From Natronospira sp. (GTDB taxonomy: Bacteria; Pseudomonadota; Gammaproteobacteria; Natronospirales; Natronospiraceae): DNA of 33,940 nucleotides. Location: positions 1 through 33,940 of the forward strand of contig PWMQ01000082.1 in NCBI GenBank assembly GCA_003558125.1. Direction: 5' to 3'. The notes beneath the pieces are model-generated. The model was not told the DNA's origin, ran no database searches, and worked only from the letters and a program-made list of their open reading frames with translations. Made by a program: the position numbers and the translations under genes. Positions 16,783 to 25,420 of the stretch are shown here, one piece after another; the stretch's first letter is position 1; each line of letters starts with the position of its first letter.

Positions 16783-19620
16783 ATGACGGATCGAAGCGAG
16801 GAACTGGAAGCCGGGTTGCTCACGCTTGTGGTCGAGGTGATCCGCGAACTCCACCCGGGCCGTCCCGTACCCGAGCTGGACAGGGACACCGACCTGGAAG
16901 CCGAAGCCGGACTGGACAGTCTGGGGCGGGTTGAGTTGATGCTGCGCGTGGAAAAACGCTTTGGTGTCAGCGTCCCGGACGAGGAGGCGGTCGGGGCGAA
17001 AACACCCGCTGATCTGATTCGGGCCCTGCAGGAGCGTGGCGCCAAACCGGTTGCCGTGAGCACCGAGCCCGAAGCACGGGAGTCAGCGCCAACGGCAGCC
17101 GCTGCCGAGCCGAAGCAGGCCGGGACCCTGCCCGAGGTTCTGGATTGGCATGCGAACCGTGCCGGAGAGCGCCGCTGTCTGACCCTGTTCGATGACAGTG
17201 GCCAGGGGCCGGGCCTTGACCATGAGGCCTTGCGTCGGGGCGCGGCGGAAGTGGCAGCCGGCCTGCGCGAGCGTGGTATCGGCCCGGACGACACCGTGGC
17301 ACTGATGTTGCCCACCGGTCTGGATTTCTTCTTCGCCTTTCATGGCGTGATGTGGGCCGGGGCGGTACCGGTTCCCTTGTATCCGCCGGTACGGGCCAGT
17401 CAATTGGAAGACCATCTTCGCCGTATCGGCGGTGTCCTGGAAAACGCCGGGACCCGTTGCTTTATCGCTTCCAGGGAAACGGTTCGGGCAGGGCAATTGT
17501 TGCGGGGGCTGGCAGCGGCACTGGATCATGTGGTGACCGTCCCGGCTCTTCGACGGGGGGTAGCCCCTGCGGACCGGGTACCGCGCAAGTCTGATGACCT
17601 GGCCTTCCTCCAGTACACCTCCGGTACCACCGGCCAGCCCAAGGGCGTGATGCTGACCCACGGCAACCTGCTTGCCAATATCCGCAGCATGGGGCAGGTG
17701 GTCGAGGCGAGTTCCGACGACCATTTCGTCAGCTGGCTGCCCCTCTATCACGACATGGGCCTGATCGGCGCCTGCCTGGGCACCTTGTACTACAGCATCC
17801 CCCTGACCCTGATGTCGCCGCTTCAGTTCATGGCGCGGCCACAGCGCTGGCTATGGGCCATACACCGTCATCGGGCCACCCTGTCAGCCGCCCCGAACTT
17901 TGCCTACGATCTTTGCGCCCGGCGCCTGGCGGACGAGGACGTTGAGGGCCTGGACCTGTCCAGCTGGCGAGTTGCCTTCAATGGGGCCGAGCCGGTCAGC
18001 CCCGGGACCCTCGAAAGCTTCTGCGAGCGTTTCGGGCCCCATGGATTTTCCCGCCGGACCATGAGCCCGGTCTATGGTCTGGCCGAGTCCTCGGTGGGGC
18101 TGAGTTTTCCGCCCCTGGACCGGGGACCCTGGGTGGATCGGGTCAAGCGGGATACCTTTGAGCGCCGGGGCAAGGCGGTGCCGGCCAATTCAGATGACCC
18201 CCACCCGCGACTGTTTGTGGCCTGCGGCAAGGCCCTGCCCGGGCATGAGCTTCGAGTGGTGGATGACAAGGGCAAGCCGGTGGCGGATCGTGTCCAGGGT
18301 CGGCTGGAGTTCCGTGGGCCTTCCTGTACTCGCGGCTATTTCCAGAACCCGGCGGCGAGCGAGAAGCTTTTCAGTGACGATGGCTGGCTGGATTCCGGTG
18401 ATCTGGCCTATCTGGACCGGGGGGAGCTGTTTCTCACCGGGCGGGTCAAGGACCTGATCATCCGGGGCGGCCGCAACTATTACCCCTATGAGATCGAACA
18501 GGCGGTCTCGCAGATTCCGGGGATTCGCAGCAACAATGTCGCGGTGTTTGCCAGCCCCGACCCCGACACCGGAACCGAACGGCTGGTGGTGGTGGCCGAG
18601 ACCCGGGAAACGGCACAGGAGCGACTGAAGGAACTGGAGCAGGCGGTCCGGGATGCCAGTCTGGAGTTGCTGGAGACGCCACCGGAAGTCATCAGCCTGG
18701 TGCCGCCCCAGTCGGTACCCAAGACCTCCAGCGGCAAGATCCGGCGGCCGGCCTGTCGGGCACTGTTTGAACAGGGCCGCCTGGGACAACGGCACCGTCT
18801 GGGGGCTCAGTTGTTACGCCTGCTGGGGCGTGGGCTGCCGCAACTGATGCGTCGCGGTGCGCGCCGGGTCGGGCGAGGGTTGTTCAACCTCTGGCTGTGG
18901 CTGCTGGTGCTGATCTTTGCCTTGCCCCTCGCCGTGATCATGACCCTGCTGCCAGGTCGTCGTCTCCGGGCGGCGGTATCCCGTTTTGGCGCCGGGATGC
19001 TGGGGCTGTTGAGCGGGGCCGGGCCGGTGGTGAGCGGCCGTGAGAATCTACCGGACGGCCCCTGCGTGGTGGTCTGCAACCACGCCAGTTATCTGGACGG
19101 TTTCGGCCTGCGGGCTGCATTGCCCGGTTCACTGGTATTCGTGGTCAAGCGTGAAATCGTGCGCAATCCACCCTTGTGGTGGTTGTTGCGCCGGGCGGGT
19201 GCAACACCTGTGGAGCGTTTTGATTATCGTCGCAGTCTTGCCGACCTGGAGCAGGCCATGGCACGGATGGCATCGGGTGAGCGCCTGATGTTCTTCCCGG
19301 AAGGTACCCTGACCCGGGCGCCCGGACTGCAGGCCTTTCGGGTAGGCGCTTTCATGGCCGCGGTGCGCAAGGGGGTGCCGGTGGTACCGGTCAGCATCCG
19401 CGGCTCTCGTGACATGCTTCGAGGTTTCAGTTTTTTCGTGCGCCCCGGCCGTGTGTCGGTGACCGTGGGTAAGCCCATTCATCCTGACGGGGATGACTGG
19501 GACGCTGCGCTGAAATTGCGTGACCAGGCTCGGGATTGGATTCTCGAGCACTGCGGTGAACCCGATCTGGGTACCCACACCAGCAGCCTGATGGACCTGC
19601 GAAAGAATATTGGCCTCTGA
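16783..19620 (+). CDS. ACP - fatty-acyl-AMP ligase - PlsC acyltransferase fusion
   Basis: The 945-residue protein joins three activities. Residues about 5-85 form an acyl carrier domain with phosphopantetheine attachment at Ser46 in LDSLGRVEL. Residues about 110-670 are an adenylating enzyme with YTSGTTGQPKG at 278-288, and SWLPLYHDMGLIG, typical of fatty-acyl-AMP ligases rather than CoA ligases. A membrane-associated segment (about 705-727) leads to a PlsC domain with NHASYLDG (His767, Asp772) and FFPEGT near 837-842. The protein would activate a free fatty acid as acyl-AMP, load it on its own carrier arm and pass it to a lysolipid. E. coli Aas performs comparable acyl recycling but has the opposite domain order and no internal carrier. 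GGAGG stands 6 bases before the ATG. The divergent patatin suggests a deacylation-reacylation pair. Confidence 0.9.
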   Translation: MTDRSEELEAGLLTLVVEVIRELHPGRPVPELDRDTDLEAEAGLDSLGRVELMLRVEKRFGVSVPDEEAVGAKTPADLIRALQERGAKPVAVSTEPEARESAPTAAAAEPKQAGTLPEVLDWHANRAGERRCLTLFDDSGQGPGLDHEALRRGAAEVAAGLRERGIGPDDTVALMLPTGLDFFFAFHGVMWAGAVPVPLYPPVRASQLEDHLRRIGGVLENAGTRCFIASRETVRAGQLLRGLAAALDHVVTVPALRRGVAPADRVPRKSDDLAFLQYTSGTTGQPKGVMLTHGNLLANIRSMGQVVEASSDDHFVSWLPLYHDMGLIGACLGTLYYSIPLTLMSPLQFMARPQRWLWAIHRHRATLSAAPNFAYDLCARRLADEDVEGLDLSSWRVAFNGAEPVSPGTLESFCERFGPHGFSRRTMSPVYGLAESSVGLSFPPLDRGPWVDRVKRDTFERRGKAVPANSDDPHPRLFVACGKALPGHELRVVDDKGKPVADRVQGRLEFRGPSCTRGYFQNPAASEKLFSDDGWLDSGDLAYLDRGELFLTGRVKDLIIRGGRNYYPYEIEQAVSQIPGIRSNNVAVFASPDPDTGTERLVVVAETRETAQERLKELEQAVRDASLELLETPPEVISLVPPQSVPKTSSGKIRRPACRALFEQGRLGQRHRLGAQLLRLLGRGLPQLMRRGARRVGRGLFNLWLWLLVLIFALPLAVIMTLLPGRRLRAAVSRFGAGMLGLLSGAGPVVSGRENLPDGPCVVVCNHASYLDGFGLRAALPGSLVFVVKREIVRNPPLWWLLRRAGATPVERFDYRRSLADLEQAMARMASGERLMFFPEGTLTRAPGLQAFRVGAFMAAVRKGVPVVPVSIRGSRDMLRGFSFFVRPGRVSVTVGKPIHPDGDDWDAALKLRDQARDWILEHCGEPDLGTHTSSLMDLRKNIGL

Positions 19621-19720
19621 TGGCAGCTTTTCGGAGTGGCCGCCGTATTCCATGACGGTGTTGACCTTTCCTGTCAGCACTGGCCGCTTCGGCGGTCATG
19701 ACCTCTTCCTGGGAACCATT

Positions 19721-19756
19721 CCGGGCTGCCGGCGAGACCGGCAGCCCGGCCTTTTG
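19721..19756 (+). terminator. rho-independent terminator after the fusion gene
   Basis: A perfect 12-base-pair stem, CCGGGCTGCCGG (19721-19732) against CCGGCAGCCCGG (19738-19749), with a CGAGA loop, is followed by CCTTTT. It lies 100 bases after the plus-strand stop codon and between convergent genes. The T-run is on the plus side only, so it best serves the ACP-FAAL-PlsC gene. The minus-strand amidohydrolase could still use the stem weakly. Confidence 0.75.
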
Positions 19757-19774
19757 CCGAGACGGGGTTTCTGA

Positions 19775-20800
19775 CTAGCGGGCTTCCGGGAGATAGGGGG
19801 CGCGATTGTTCAGGATCTGCTGCTGTTGCTCCCGGGACAGGCCGCTGCCCCGGCGCAATGGCCGCAGAGTCTCGCGCACTTCGAGGCTGTCCCAGTCGGA
19901 GGCAAACAGGATTCGTTCAGCACCGATCAGCGACACTGCTTGGGCCACATTGTGCCGATTGCGTCGGTGGGCGGTCCGACCGGCCGTATCGCCGGCATAA
20001 TCCCGGTCCCGCGCCCAGGCTGCGGAGATGTCGAACCAGAGATTATCGTGTTGAGGGAGGTCCCGGGCCAGGCGCTCGATGGCCCGCAAGGTATCCGTGT
20101 CAACAATGCCGCCCCCACCCAGGTGGGCCAGTTGAACCGGGACGGTGGGAGCTTTCGGGAGGACATGCTCGAGAAATATTTCTGCTTCCTCGACGCCATA
20201 GCGTGAGCCCCGCGGCCGCAGATGGATCACGATGGCCAGTGACTGCTGCTCGGCTGCCGCGAACACTGACGCCAGAGCCGCGAGTTCCTCAGCGTCGTGC
20301 AAGTCCACATCACTGTTGGCGAGGTGCAGCTTGATACCGGTGGCACCGGACTCGGCGCAGCGTTGCACTTCCTCCAGGGCGTAGTCGGCAATGGGGCTGA
20401 TGCCGCAGAAGGCCACCAATCGTTCCGGGAAACGCCGGGCCTGTTCGAGCACAAAGTCATTTTCCCGTTTGACCTTGTGATACTCATTCTCAAAGCGGAT
20501 CTCGGGGATGGCGTACATATAGCCCAGCGACAGGATCACCGCCTGATCGATTCGGTAGCGATCCATCTGGCGGAGCAGGATATCGGCATCCTGTATGCCG
20601 CGGCTGAGATCGCCGGGGCGCTCACCCCGGGCCAGCTGTACCCGGGGCAGTGCTCGTGCACCGCTCTCGCTTCGGATATGGATGTGGTGATCCGCCACCG
20701 GTGGTGGCAGCCCATCCGGCGTGCCGGCACAGCCGGCAATCAGCAGCGCAATGAACGGTACCAATCGTAGTCTGAAAAGGATATTCTGGAGTCTTGGCAT
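19775..20800 (-). CDS. lipoprotein metal-dependent amidohydrolase
   Basis: The frame extends to 20956, but the ATG at 20800 gives a clean lipoprotein signal (MPRLQNILFRLR, hydrophobic core, LIAGC) and avoids overlapping the divergent gene. The 341-residue product is a TIM-barrel amidohydrolase of the amidohydrolase-2 (COG2159-like) group. It has the HxH metal motif in VADHHIHI, IKLHLANSD, a conserved histidine in IVIHLRPRG, another in VQLAHLGGGG, and the final Asp in LFASDWDS. Members include decarboxylases and hydrolases of cyclic or aromatic substrates, and the substrate here is not evident. It would sit on the periplasmic side of a membrane. It is divergent from the di-haem lipoprotein, so the two may share regulation. 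Confidence 0.78.
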   Translation of the reverse strand: MPRLQNILFRLRLVPFIALLIAGCAGTPDGLPPPVADHHIHIRSESGARALPRVQLARGERPGDLSRGIQDADILLRQMDRYRIDQAVILSLGYMYAIPEIRFENEYHKVKRENDFVLEQARRFPERLVAFCGISPIADYALEEVQRCAESGATGIKLHLANSDVDLHDAEELAALASVFAAAEQQSLAIVIHLRPRGSRYGVEEAEIFLEHVLPKAPTVPVQLAHLGGGGIVDTDTLRAIERLARDLPQHDNLWFDISAAWARDRDYAGDTAGRTAHRRNRHNVAQAVSLIGAERILFASDWDSLEVRETLRPLRRGSGLSREQQQQILNNRAPYLPEAR

Positions 20801-20915
20801 GCCTGGGACTACAGCAGATTGGCGCAGTCGGCACAAGCCGTGGGCATGCAGCAGGCAGGGTGAGAATTGGCCGAGTGTCGGCATTTGGGATTTGGGGATG
20901 TTCAGGGAGTGGTAA

Positions 20916-23900
20916 ATGGGGACTTTTTTGCGTTCGGTGTTGCTGGTGCTGCTCATGGTCGGTTTGGGAGCCTGCTTGAGCGACGGCGATGGGGGCCTGC
21001 CCGGCGGTCAGGATCTGCCGGGGGGCTCCGACAACGGTGATGATCAGAATGGAGACGCGGGTGGAGAGGAAGACGATCTCGCCGCTCTCGCAGAAGAGAT
21101 TCGCGCCATCGCCCGGGACCATGGCCTGGATGGCGATATCCGCCCGGGCCTTGCACCAGTCCGCCCGGATGAAGATGAGCTCGTCCGGCTCGGCCAACTG
21201 CTGTTCTTCAGTGCCACCTTGAGCGGCAACCGGGACGTGGCCTGCGCCAGTTGTCACCATCCGGATCTTGCCATGGGTGATGGTCTGTCCCTGCCCATCG
21301 GAGTGGCAGCACATGCACCGGAACGCCTGGGGCTGGATCGAGAGCTGGACCCGGAGCAAGACCTCGACCCCCGGGCCGACGACGGTCCCAATGTGCCCCG
21401 CAACAGCCAGACCATATTCAACACGGCCCTTTATAATCGAGCCCTGTTTCACGATGGCCGGGTCTTTGTTCTGGACGAGGAAGTGGCCCCCGGCGGGCAG
21501 GGTCAGACCTTCAATACCCCGGAGAGCGGCAACCTCCCCCATGCGGGCGAGGGCGACAATCTGCTCGAAGTGCAGGCCCTGTTTCCGCTGCTCAGTGACC
21601 AGGAAATGCGAGGCTTTACCCACCCGGAACTGGTGCCGGAAGAATATCGGGCGCATCTGATCGAGCGGCTACAGGATGCCGAGCCGGGCCCGGGTCCGAC
21701 CTGGGAGGAGCGGTTTGCCGCCGCCTTCCCGGAGGATCCGGACCCCATCAATCTGGGCAATCTTCAGCGGGCGCTGGGTGCCTTTCAGGCATCAATGACA
21801 TTCGTGGACAGCCCCTGGCGCTATTTTCTCGTTTCCGACGAGGAGGAAACGCCCGACTTGTCGGAAGATGCCCTGGAAGGGGCCCGTCTGTTCATGACCA
21901 TGCCCGAGGAAGGGGGCCTCGGCTGCATAAGTTGCCATAGCGGTGATCGCTTTACCGATGAAAGCTTTCACAATGTGGGTTTCCCCCAGATTGGACGCGG
22001 CAAGCGCCAAGGGGGAACGGACTCCGGTCGCTGGGGCGTGACCCAGGAGCCGTCGGGCATGTTTGCCTTTCGGGTCCCCAGCCTGCTCAACGTTGCAGTG
22101 CGGGGGCCGTATGGTCATGCCGGCAGCCTCCAGACCCTGGAAGACGCCATCAAATGGCATGCCGACCCGGAATACTGGCTGACTCGTATTGATGAAGTGC
22201 TGGCCGGTCTGGTTCAGTTTCACTCGCTCAATGTCCATGAGCTCTATCCCCGGGCCGCCGAGCTGACTGCCGAGGTGCAGGAACACGACAGCTTCGCCGC
22301 CAGTCGCGAGTTCTTGCCGCCGGTGGCGCCGGATTCGGAGGCCGTGGATCAGCTGGTGGCCTTTCTGGAGTCGCTCACCGATCCCTGTGTCGAAGATGGT
22401 CAGTGCCTGAGCGATTGGGTTCCGGCCAGGGAAGATGACCCGGATGGGTTCCTCCTGGTTCGAGATGATCCTTTTCCGGGCAACGGAGATGATGGCGAAG
22501 GTGGGGGTGAAACCTACCCGGAATACATCGCCCTGGATCATTCCCAGCGAGCGGACCGTGACAGCTTCCCCGAGGCCCTGGGCTGTACTGGTGGTCCCTC
22601 GGATGTGAGCAATCAGGATCGCCAGGCCTTTGTCTTCCGGGATGATCTCGGCCTGGATCTGCCCCATGGCTTTTCGGAAGCCGGCTGGACCATCGACGGC
22701 CAAAGCGGCGTGGAAATGCGTATGTTCGCGGGCGGGATCACAGCAGCCTATCTGGACGATGACTGCTGGCCCGATCTGCTTTTTTCCAGCGGTGAGGAAC
22801 AGGGGCTCGTGTTCTACCGCAACCTCGGGGGCCAGTCTGGGTTTGAGCAGTCGGATGCCTTGGCGCCGCCGGACGCCCCTGACTACGGATTCTTCACCAA
22901 TGTCTCGGTAATGGATCTGAACGGCGACTATTACCAGGAGCTTCTGGTTAGCAACCTCAGTCCCAGGGAAGGGGTAAAGGTGCTGGGCATGGATGATTCC
23001 GGCGGCTACCAGGAAATCGCCGAACTGCCCATGTCGAGAAGCACCTGGGGCATGGCCTTTTCGGATTTTACCGGCTCCGGCCTGCCGGGTATCTTCATGG
23101 CCCACTGGTCCGGGGGCGTGGATGGTCTGGCCCCGGCCTTGTGGATCAGCGAGGGTGATCGCCTGGTGCCTGCCGACGAATTTGGCGGTACTTCATCCGC
23201 CCAGCTTGATCAGAATTTCAACTTTTCTCCCATCTTTGCTGATTTCAATGACAGTGGAGGGCAGGACCTGGTCATTGCTTCCGATTTTTTCACCAGCTCC
23301 GTTCTCGCTCATGCTCCCGGGGCTGGTCGTTTCTTCCGCAATATTACCGACCGTTCCGTTATTACAGACGAAAATGGTATGGGCGCTGTGGTTGGGGATT
23401 TTGACAACAATGGCAAGCTTGACTGGTTCGTGACTTCAATATTCGACAAGGTCGATGAGCCCGCGGGCAACTGGGGCACCAGCGGTAATCGCTTTTACAG
23501 GAATATCAGTGAAGACGGCCATGTTCGATTCGAGGATGCCACCGAGGAAGTGGGAGTCAGAGAGGGTGGCTGGGGCTGGGGTGCCTGTGCCGCGGATTTC
23601 AACAACAACGGATTCCTTGATATTTTTCACGTCAATGGCTTCGGTGTCATGCCACCCTATGTTCCCTGGGCGGATTGGTATGAAGAACTCACCGGCGGGC
23701 GTTTCACCGACAATCGCCCGGTCCTTTACATCAACAATGGTGACGGCACGTTTACGGAGCGTTCCCTGGCCTGGGATGTGGAAGAGGTCTCCCAAGGGAC
23801 CGGTGTGACCTGTTTCGATTATGATCGCGATGGTGATATCGACATCGTGTTGGTGGACAATTCCAGTGGCATTCAGTTTTTCGAAAACCAGGTGGGACAC

Positions 23901-24212
23901 GGTCCTGGTGCGCGTTTTCTCAACATCCGACTGGTAGGGGAATCACCCAATACTCATGCACTCGGTGCCCGGGTTTATGTTGAGGCGGATGTGGGTAACG
24001 GCCACGGCCAGCAGCGGCAGATGCGGGAGGTCATGGCCCATAGCAGCTTCAATGGCCAGGATCTGCCTGATCTTCATTTCGGTCTGGGAGAAGCCGAGTC
24101 CGTTACTGTGGAGATTCAGTGGCCGGATGGCGAGGCGCTCGTCTGCGAGGATATTCCTGCCAATCGTTTCATGGTTTTCGACCAACGCCAGCCCGAATGT
24201 CCCGCGGACTGA
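20916..24212 (+). CDS. lipoprotein fusion: di-haem cytochrome c peroxidase/MauG-like domain plus FG-GAP and ASPIC/UnbV domains
   Basis: This 1098-residue protein begins with a lipoprotein signal (LMVGLGAC, Cys20) and an Asp/Gly-rich linker. Residues about 60-500 are a di-haem peroxidase/MauG-like domain with haem sites CASCHH (Cys110, Cys113, His114) and CISCHSG (Cys337, Cys340, His341). A second acidic linker leads to a C-terminal half (about 533-1098) with FG-GAP/VCBS-type calcium-binding repeats, for example DLNGDYYQELL, DFNNNGFLDIF and DYDRDGDIDIVLVDN. It ends in an ASPIC/UnbV-like segment (HALGARVYVEA to VTVEIQWPDG). The haem half suggests electron transfer to peroxide or oxidative protein modification. 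The propeller half suggests binding of a protein or glycan. I do not recognise this exact fusion. A DegP-like lipoprotein gene starts 14 bases after the stop, so they are probably co-expressed. Confidence 0.88.
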   Translation: MGTFLRSVLLVLLMVGLGACLSDGDGGLPGGQDLPGGSDNGDDQNGDAGGEEDDLAALAEEIRAIARDHGLDGDIRPGLAPVRPDEDELVRLGQLLFFSATLSGNRDVACASCHHPDLAMGDGLSLPIGVAAHAPERLGLDRELDPEQDLDPRADDGPNVPRNSQTIFNTALYNRALFHDGRVFVLDEEVAPGGQGQTFNTPESGNLPHAGEGDNLLEVQALFPLLSDQEMRGFTHPELVPEEYRAHLIERLQDAEPGPGPTWEERFAAAFPEDPDPINLGNLQRALGAFQASMTFVDSPWRYFLVSDEEETPDLSEDALEGARLFMTMPEEGGLGCISCHSGDRFTDESFHNVGFPQIGRGKRQGGTDSGRWGVTQEPSGMFAFRVPSLLNVAVRGPYGHAGSLQTLEDAIKWHADPEYWLTRIDEVLAGLVQFHSLNVHELYPRAAELTAEVQEHDSFAASREFLPPVAPDSEAVDQLVAFLESLTDPCVEDGQCLSDWVPAREDDPDGFLLVRDDPFPGNGDDGEGGGETYPEYIALDHSQRADRDSFPEALGCTGGPSDVSNQDRQAFVFRDDLGLDLPHGFSEAGWTIDGQSGVEMRMFAGGITAAYLDDDCWPDLLFSSGEEQGLVFYRNLGGQSGFEQSDALAPPDAPDYGFFTNVSVMDLNGDYYQELLVSNLSPREGVKVLGMDDSGGYQEIAELPMSRSTWGMAFSDFTGSGLPGIFMAHWSGGVDGLAPALWISEGDRLVPADEFGGTSSAQLDQNFNFSPIFADFNDSGGQDLVIASDFFTSSVLAHAPGAGRFFRNITDRSVITDENGMGAVVGDFDNNGKLDWFVTSIFDKVDEPAGNWGTSGNRFYRNISEDGHVRFEDATEEVGVREGGWGWGACAADFNNNGFLDIFHVNGFGVMPPYVPWADWYEELTGGRFTDNRPVLYINNGDGTFTERSLAWDVEEVSQGTGVTCFDYDRDGDIDIVLVDNSSGIQFFENQVGHGPGARFLNIRLVGESPNTHALGARVYVEADVGNGHGQQRQMREVMAHSSFNGQDLPDLHFGLGEAESVTVEIQWPDGEALVCEDIPANRFMVFDQRQPECPAD

Positions 24213-24225
24213 GGAGTTGAGCGGA

Positions 24226-25413
24226 ATGTCCAGCGAATCCCGCTCAGACTGGTGGATGCTGCCGAAGGGCTTGTGCCTTCTGGCGGTTGCTGCCTGTGTA
24301 CCTTTGCATGAGCCCACCCCGGCGCCAGAGTATTTTGATCTGATGGAGCCATTGTTCACGGTGGGCGTGCCACCAGAAGCACCCTTGCCGGAGCTTGATA
24401 CCGAGCATCTGGGGCCTGAGGAGGCCAACCGGGTCAGGGTCCATCGTGAGCGGCATCGTGCAGTGGTCAATGTGACCAGCCTGAGCGCCCATCGCGGCCG
24501 CAGCATTGAAATCGTCCCCAGTATGGAAATGGGCAGTGGGGCCATTATTGACAGCAAGGGTATTGTGGTTAGCAATCACCATGTGGTTGCCGGTGGCAGC
24601 GCCTGGTGGTGACGCTCTACGATGGCAGCCACTATCCGGCCACCCTCCTGGGGCAGTGATCCGGAAATGGATTTGGCAGTGCTCGAGTTCGATCCCCAGG
24701 GCAGATCACTTACCCGTATCCCCTTTGCTGACAGCAGCCGTGCCCAGGTGGGACAGTCCGTCTATGCCATGGGAAACCCCTTTGGCCTGGAAGGGAGCTT
24801 TACCGCTGGCGTGGTGTCGGCCTTGAATCGTCCGCTGCAGATCGATTCAGGTTATATCATCCGCGATCTTATTCAGACTGACGCCGCCATCAATCCGGGT
24901 AACTCGGGTGGTCCTCTGGTGGATAGCCGCGGGCGGATGCTCGGGCTCAATTCCATGATGATTTCCCCGGCAGCGGGCTCTGTGGGTATTGGCCTGGCAG
25001 TTCCCTCCAATACCGTGCACCGGATTGCCGGGCAGATCATCCGAGAAGGGCGGGTTGCCCGGGGTTGGATTGATATTCAGGGAATAGCGATTTCACCCAG
25101 GCTGGTCAATCAGGCTGGCTTGCCCATCCGACACGGCATTTTGGTGACCCGGGTTCTCCCTGGTGGCAATGCCCAGCAGGCCGGGCTTCGAGATGGTCAG
25201 GGCGGGCGGATGATTCGCCATGGGCCTCACCGGCTTCCAGTGGAAGGCGATATCATAACGGCCATCAATGGCCAGCCGGTTACCAGTGTGGCGGAACTGT
25301 TGCTCAGCCTTGAAGGTACTCGGCCCGGTGACGAAGCCAGGGTTCAAGTCTTTCGTGGGGGGAGAAGCCTCGAATTGAGCATCGTCCTGGGGGAGCGCCA
25401 TTCAGGGCAGTGA
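24226..25413 (+). pseudogene. DegP/HtrA-like serine protease lipoprotein with two compensating frameshifts
   Basis: The start ATG at 24226 lies 14 bases after the preceding stop and gives a lipoprotein signal (LCLLAVAAC). The trypsin-like domain shows the catalytic His in SNHHVVAGG, Asp in EMDLAVLEF, Ser in NPGNSGGPL, and a C-terminal PDZ domain (GILVTRVLPGGNAQQAGL to VEGDIITAINGQPV). The frame hits TGA at 24610-24612. Inserting one C near 24602 and removing one G from the run 24650-24653 restores SALVVTLYDGSHYPATLLG followed by SDPEMD, a normal HtrA sequence of about 395 residues. The two indels cancel, so everything outside the 48 bases between them is in frame. That pattern favours sequence errors in short homopolymers, but a real recent inactivation cannot be excluded. 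If intact, it is an envelope quality-control protease, probably partnered with the upstream haem lipoprotein. Confidence 0.85.
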
Positions 25414-25420
25414 ACCGAAC

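Noticed and set aside
20801-20956. Upstream extension of the amidohydrolase to 20956
   Set aside because: It would overlap the divergent di-haem gene and place 52 residues before a textbook lipoprotein signal.
21792-23105. 437-codon minus-strand open frame opposite the di-haem fusion gene
   Set aside because: It lies wholly antisense to a protein with clear haem and FG-GAP motifs, has no domain pattern and no ribosome site; it is a by-product of GC-rich codon use.
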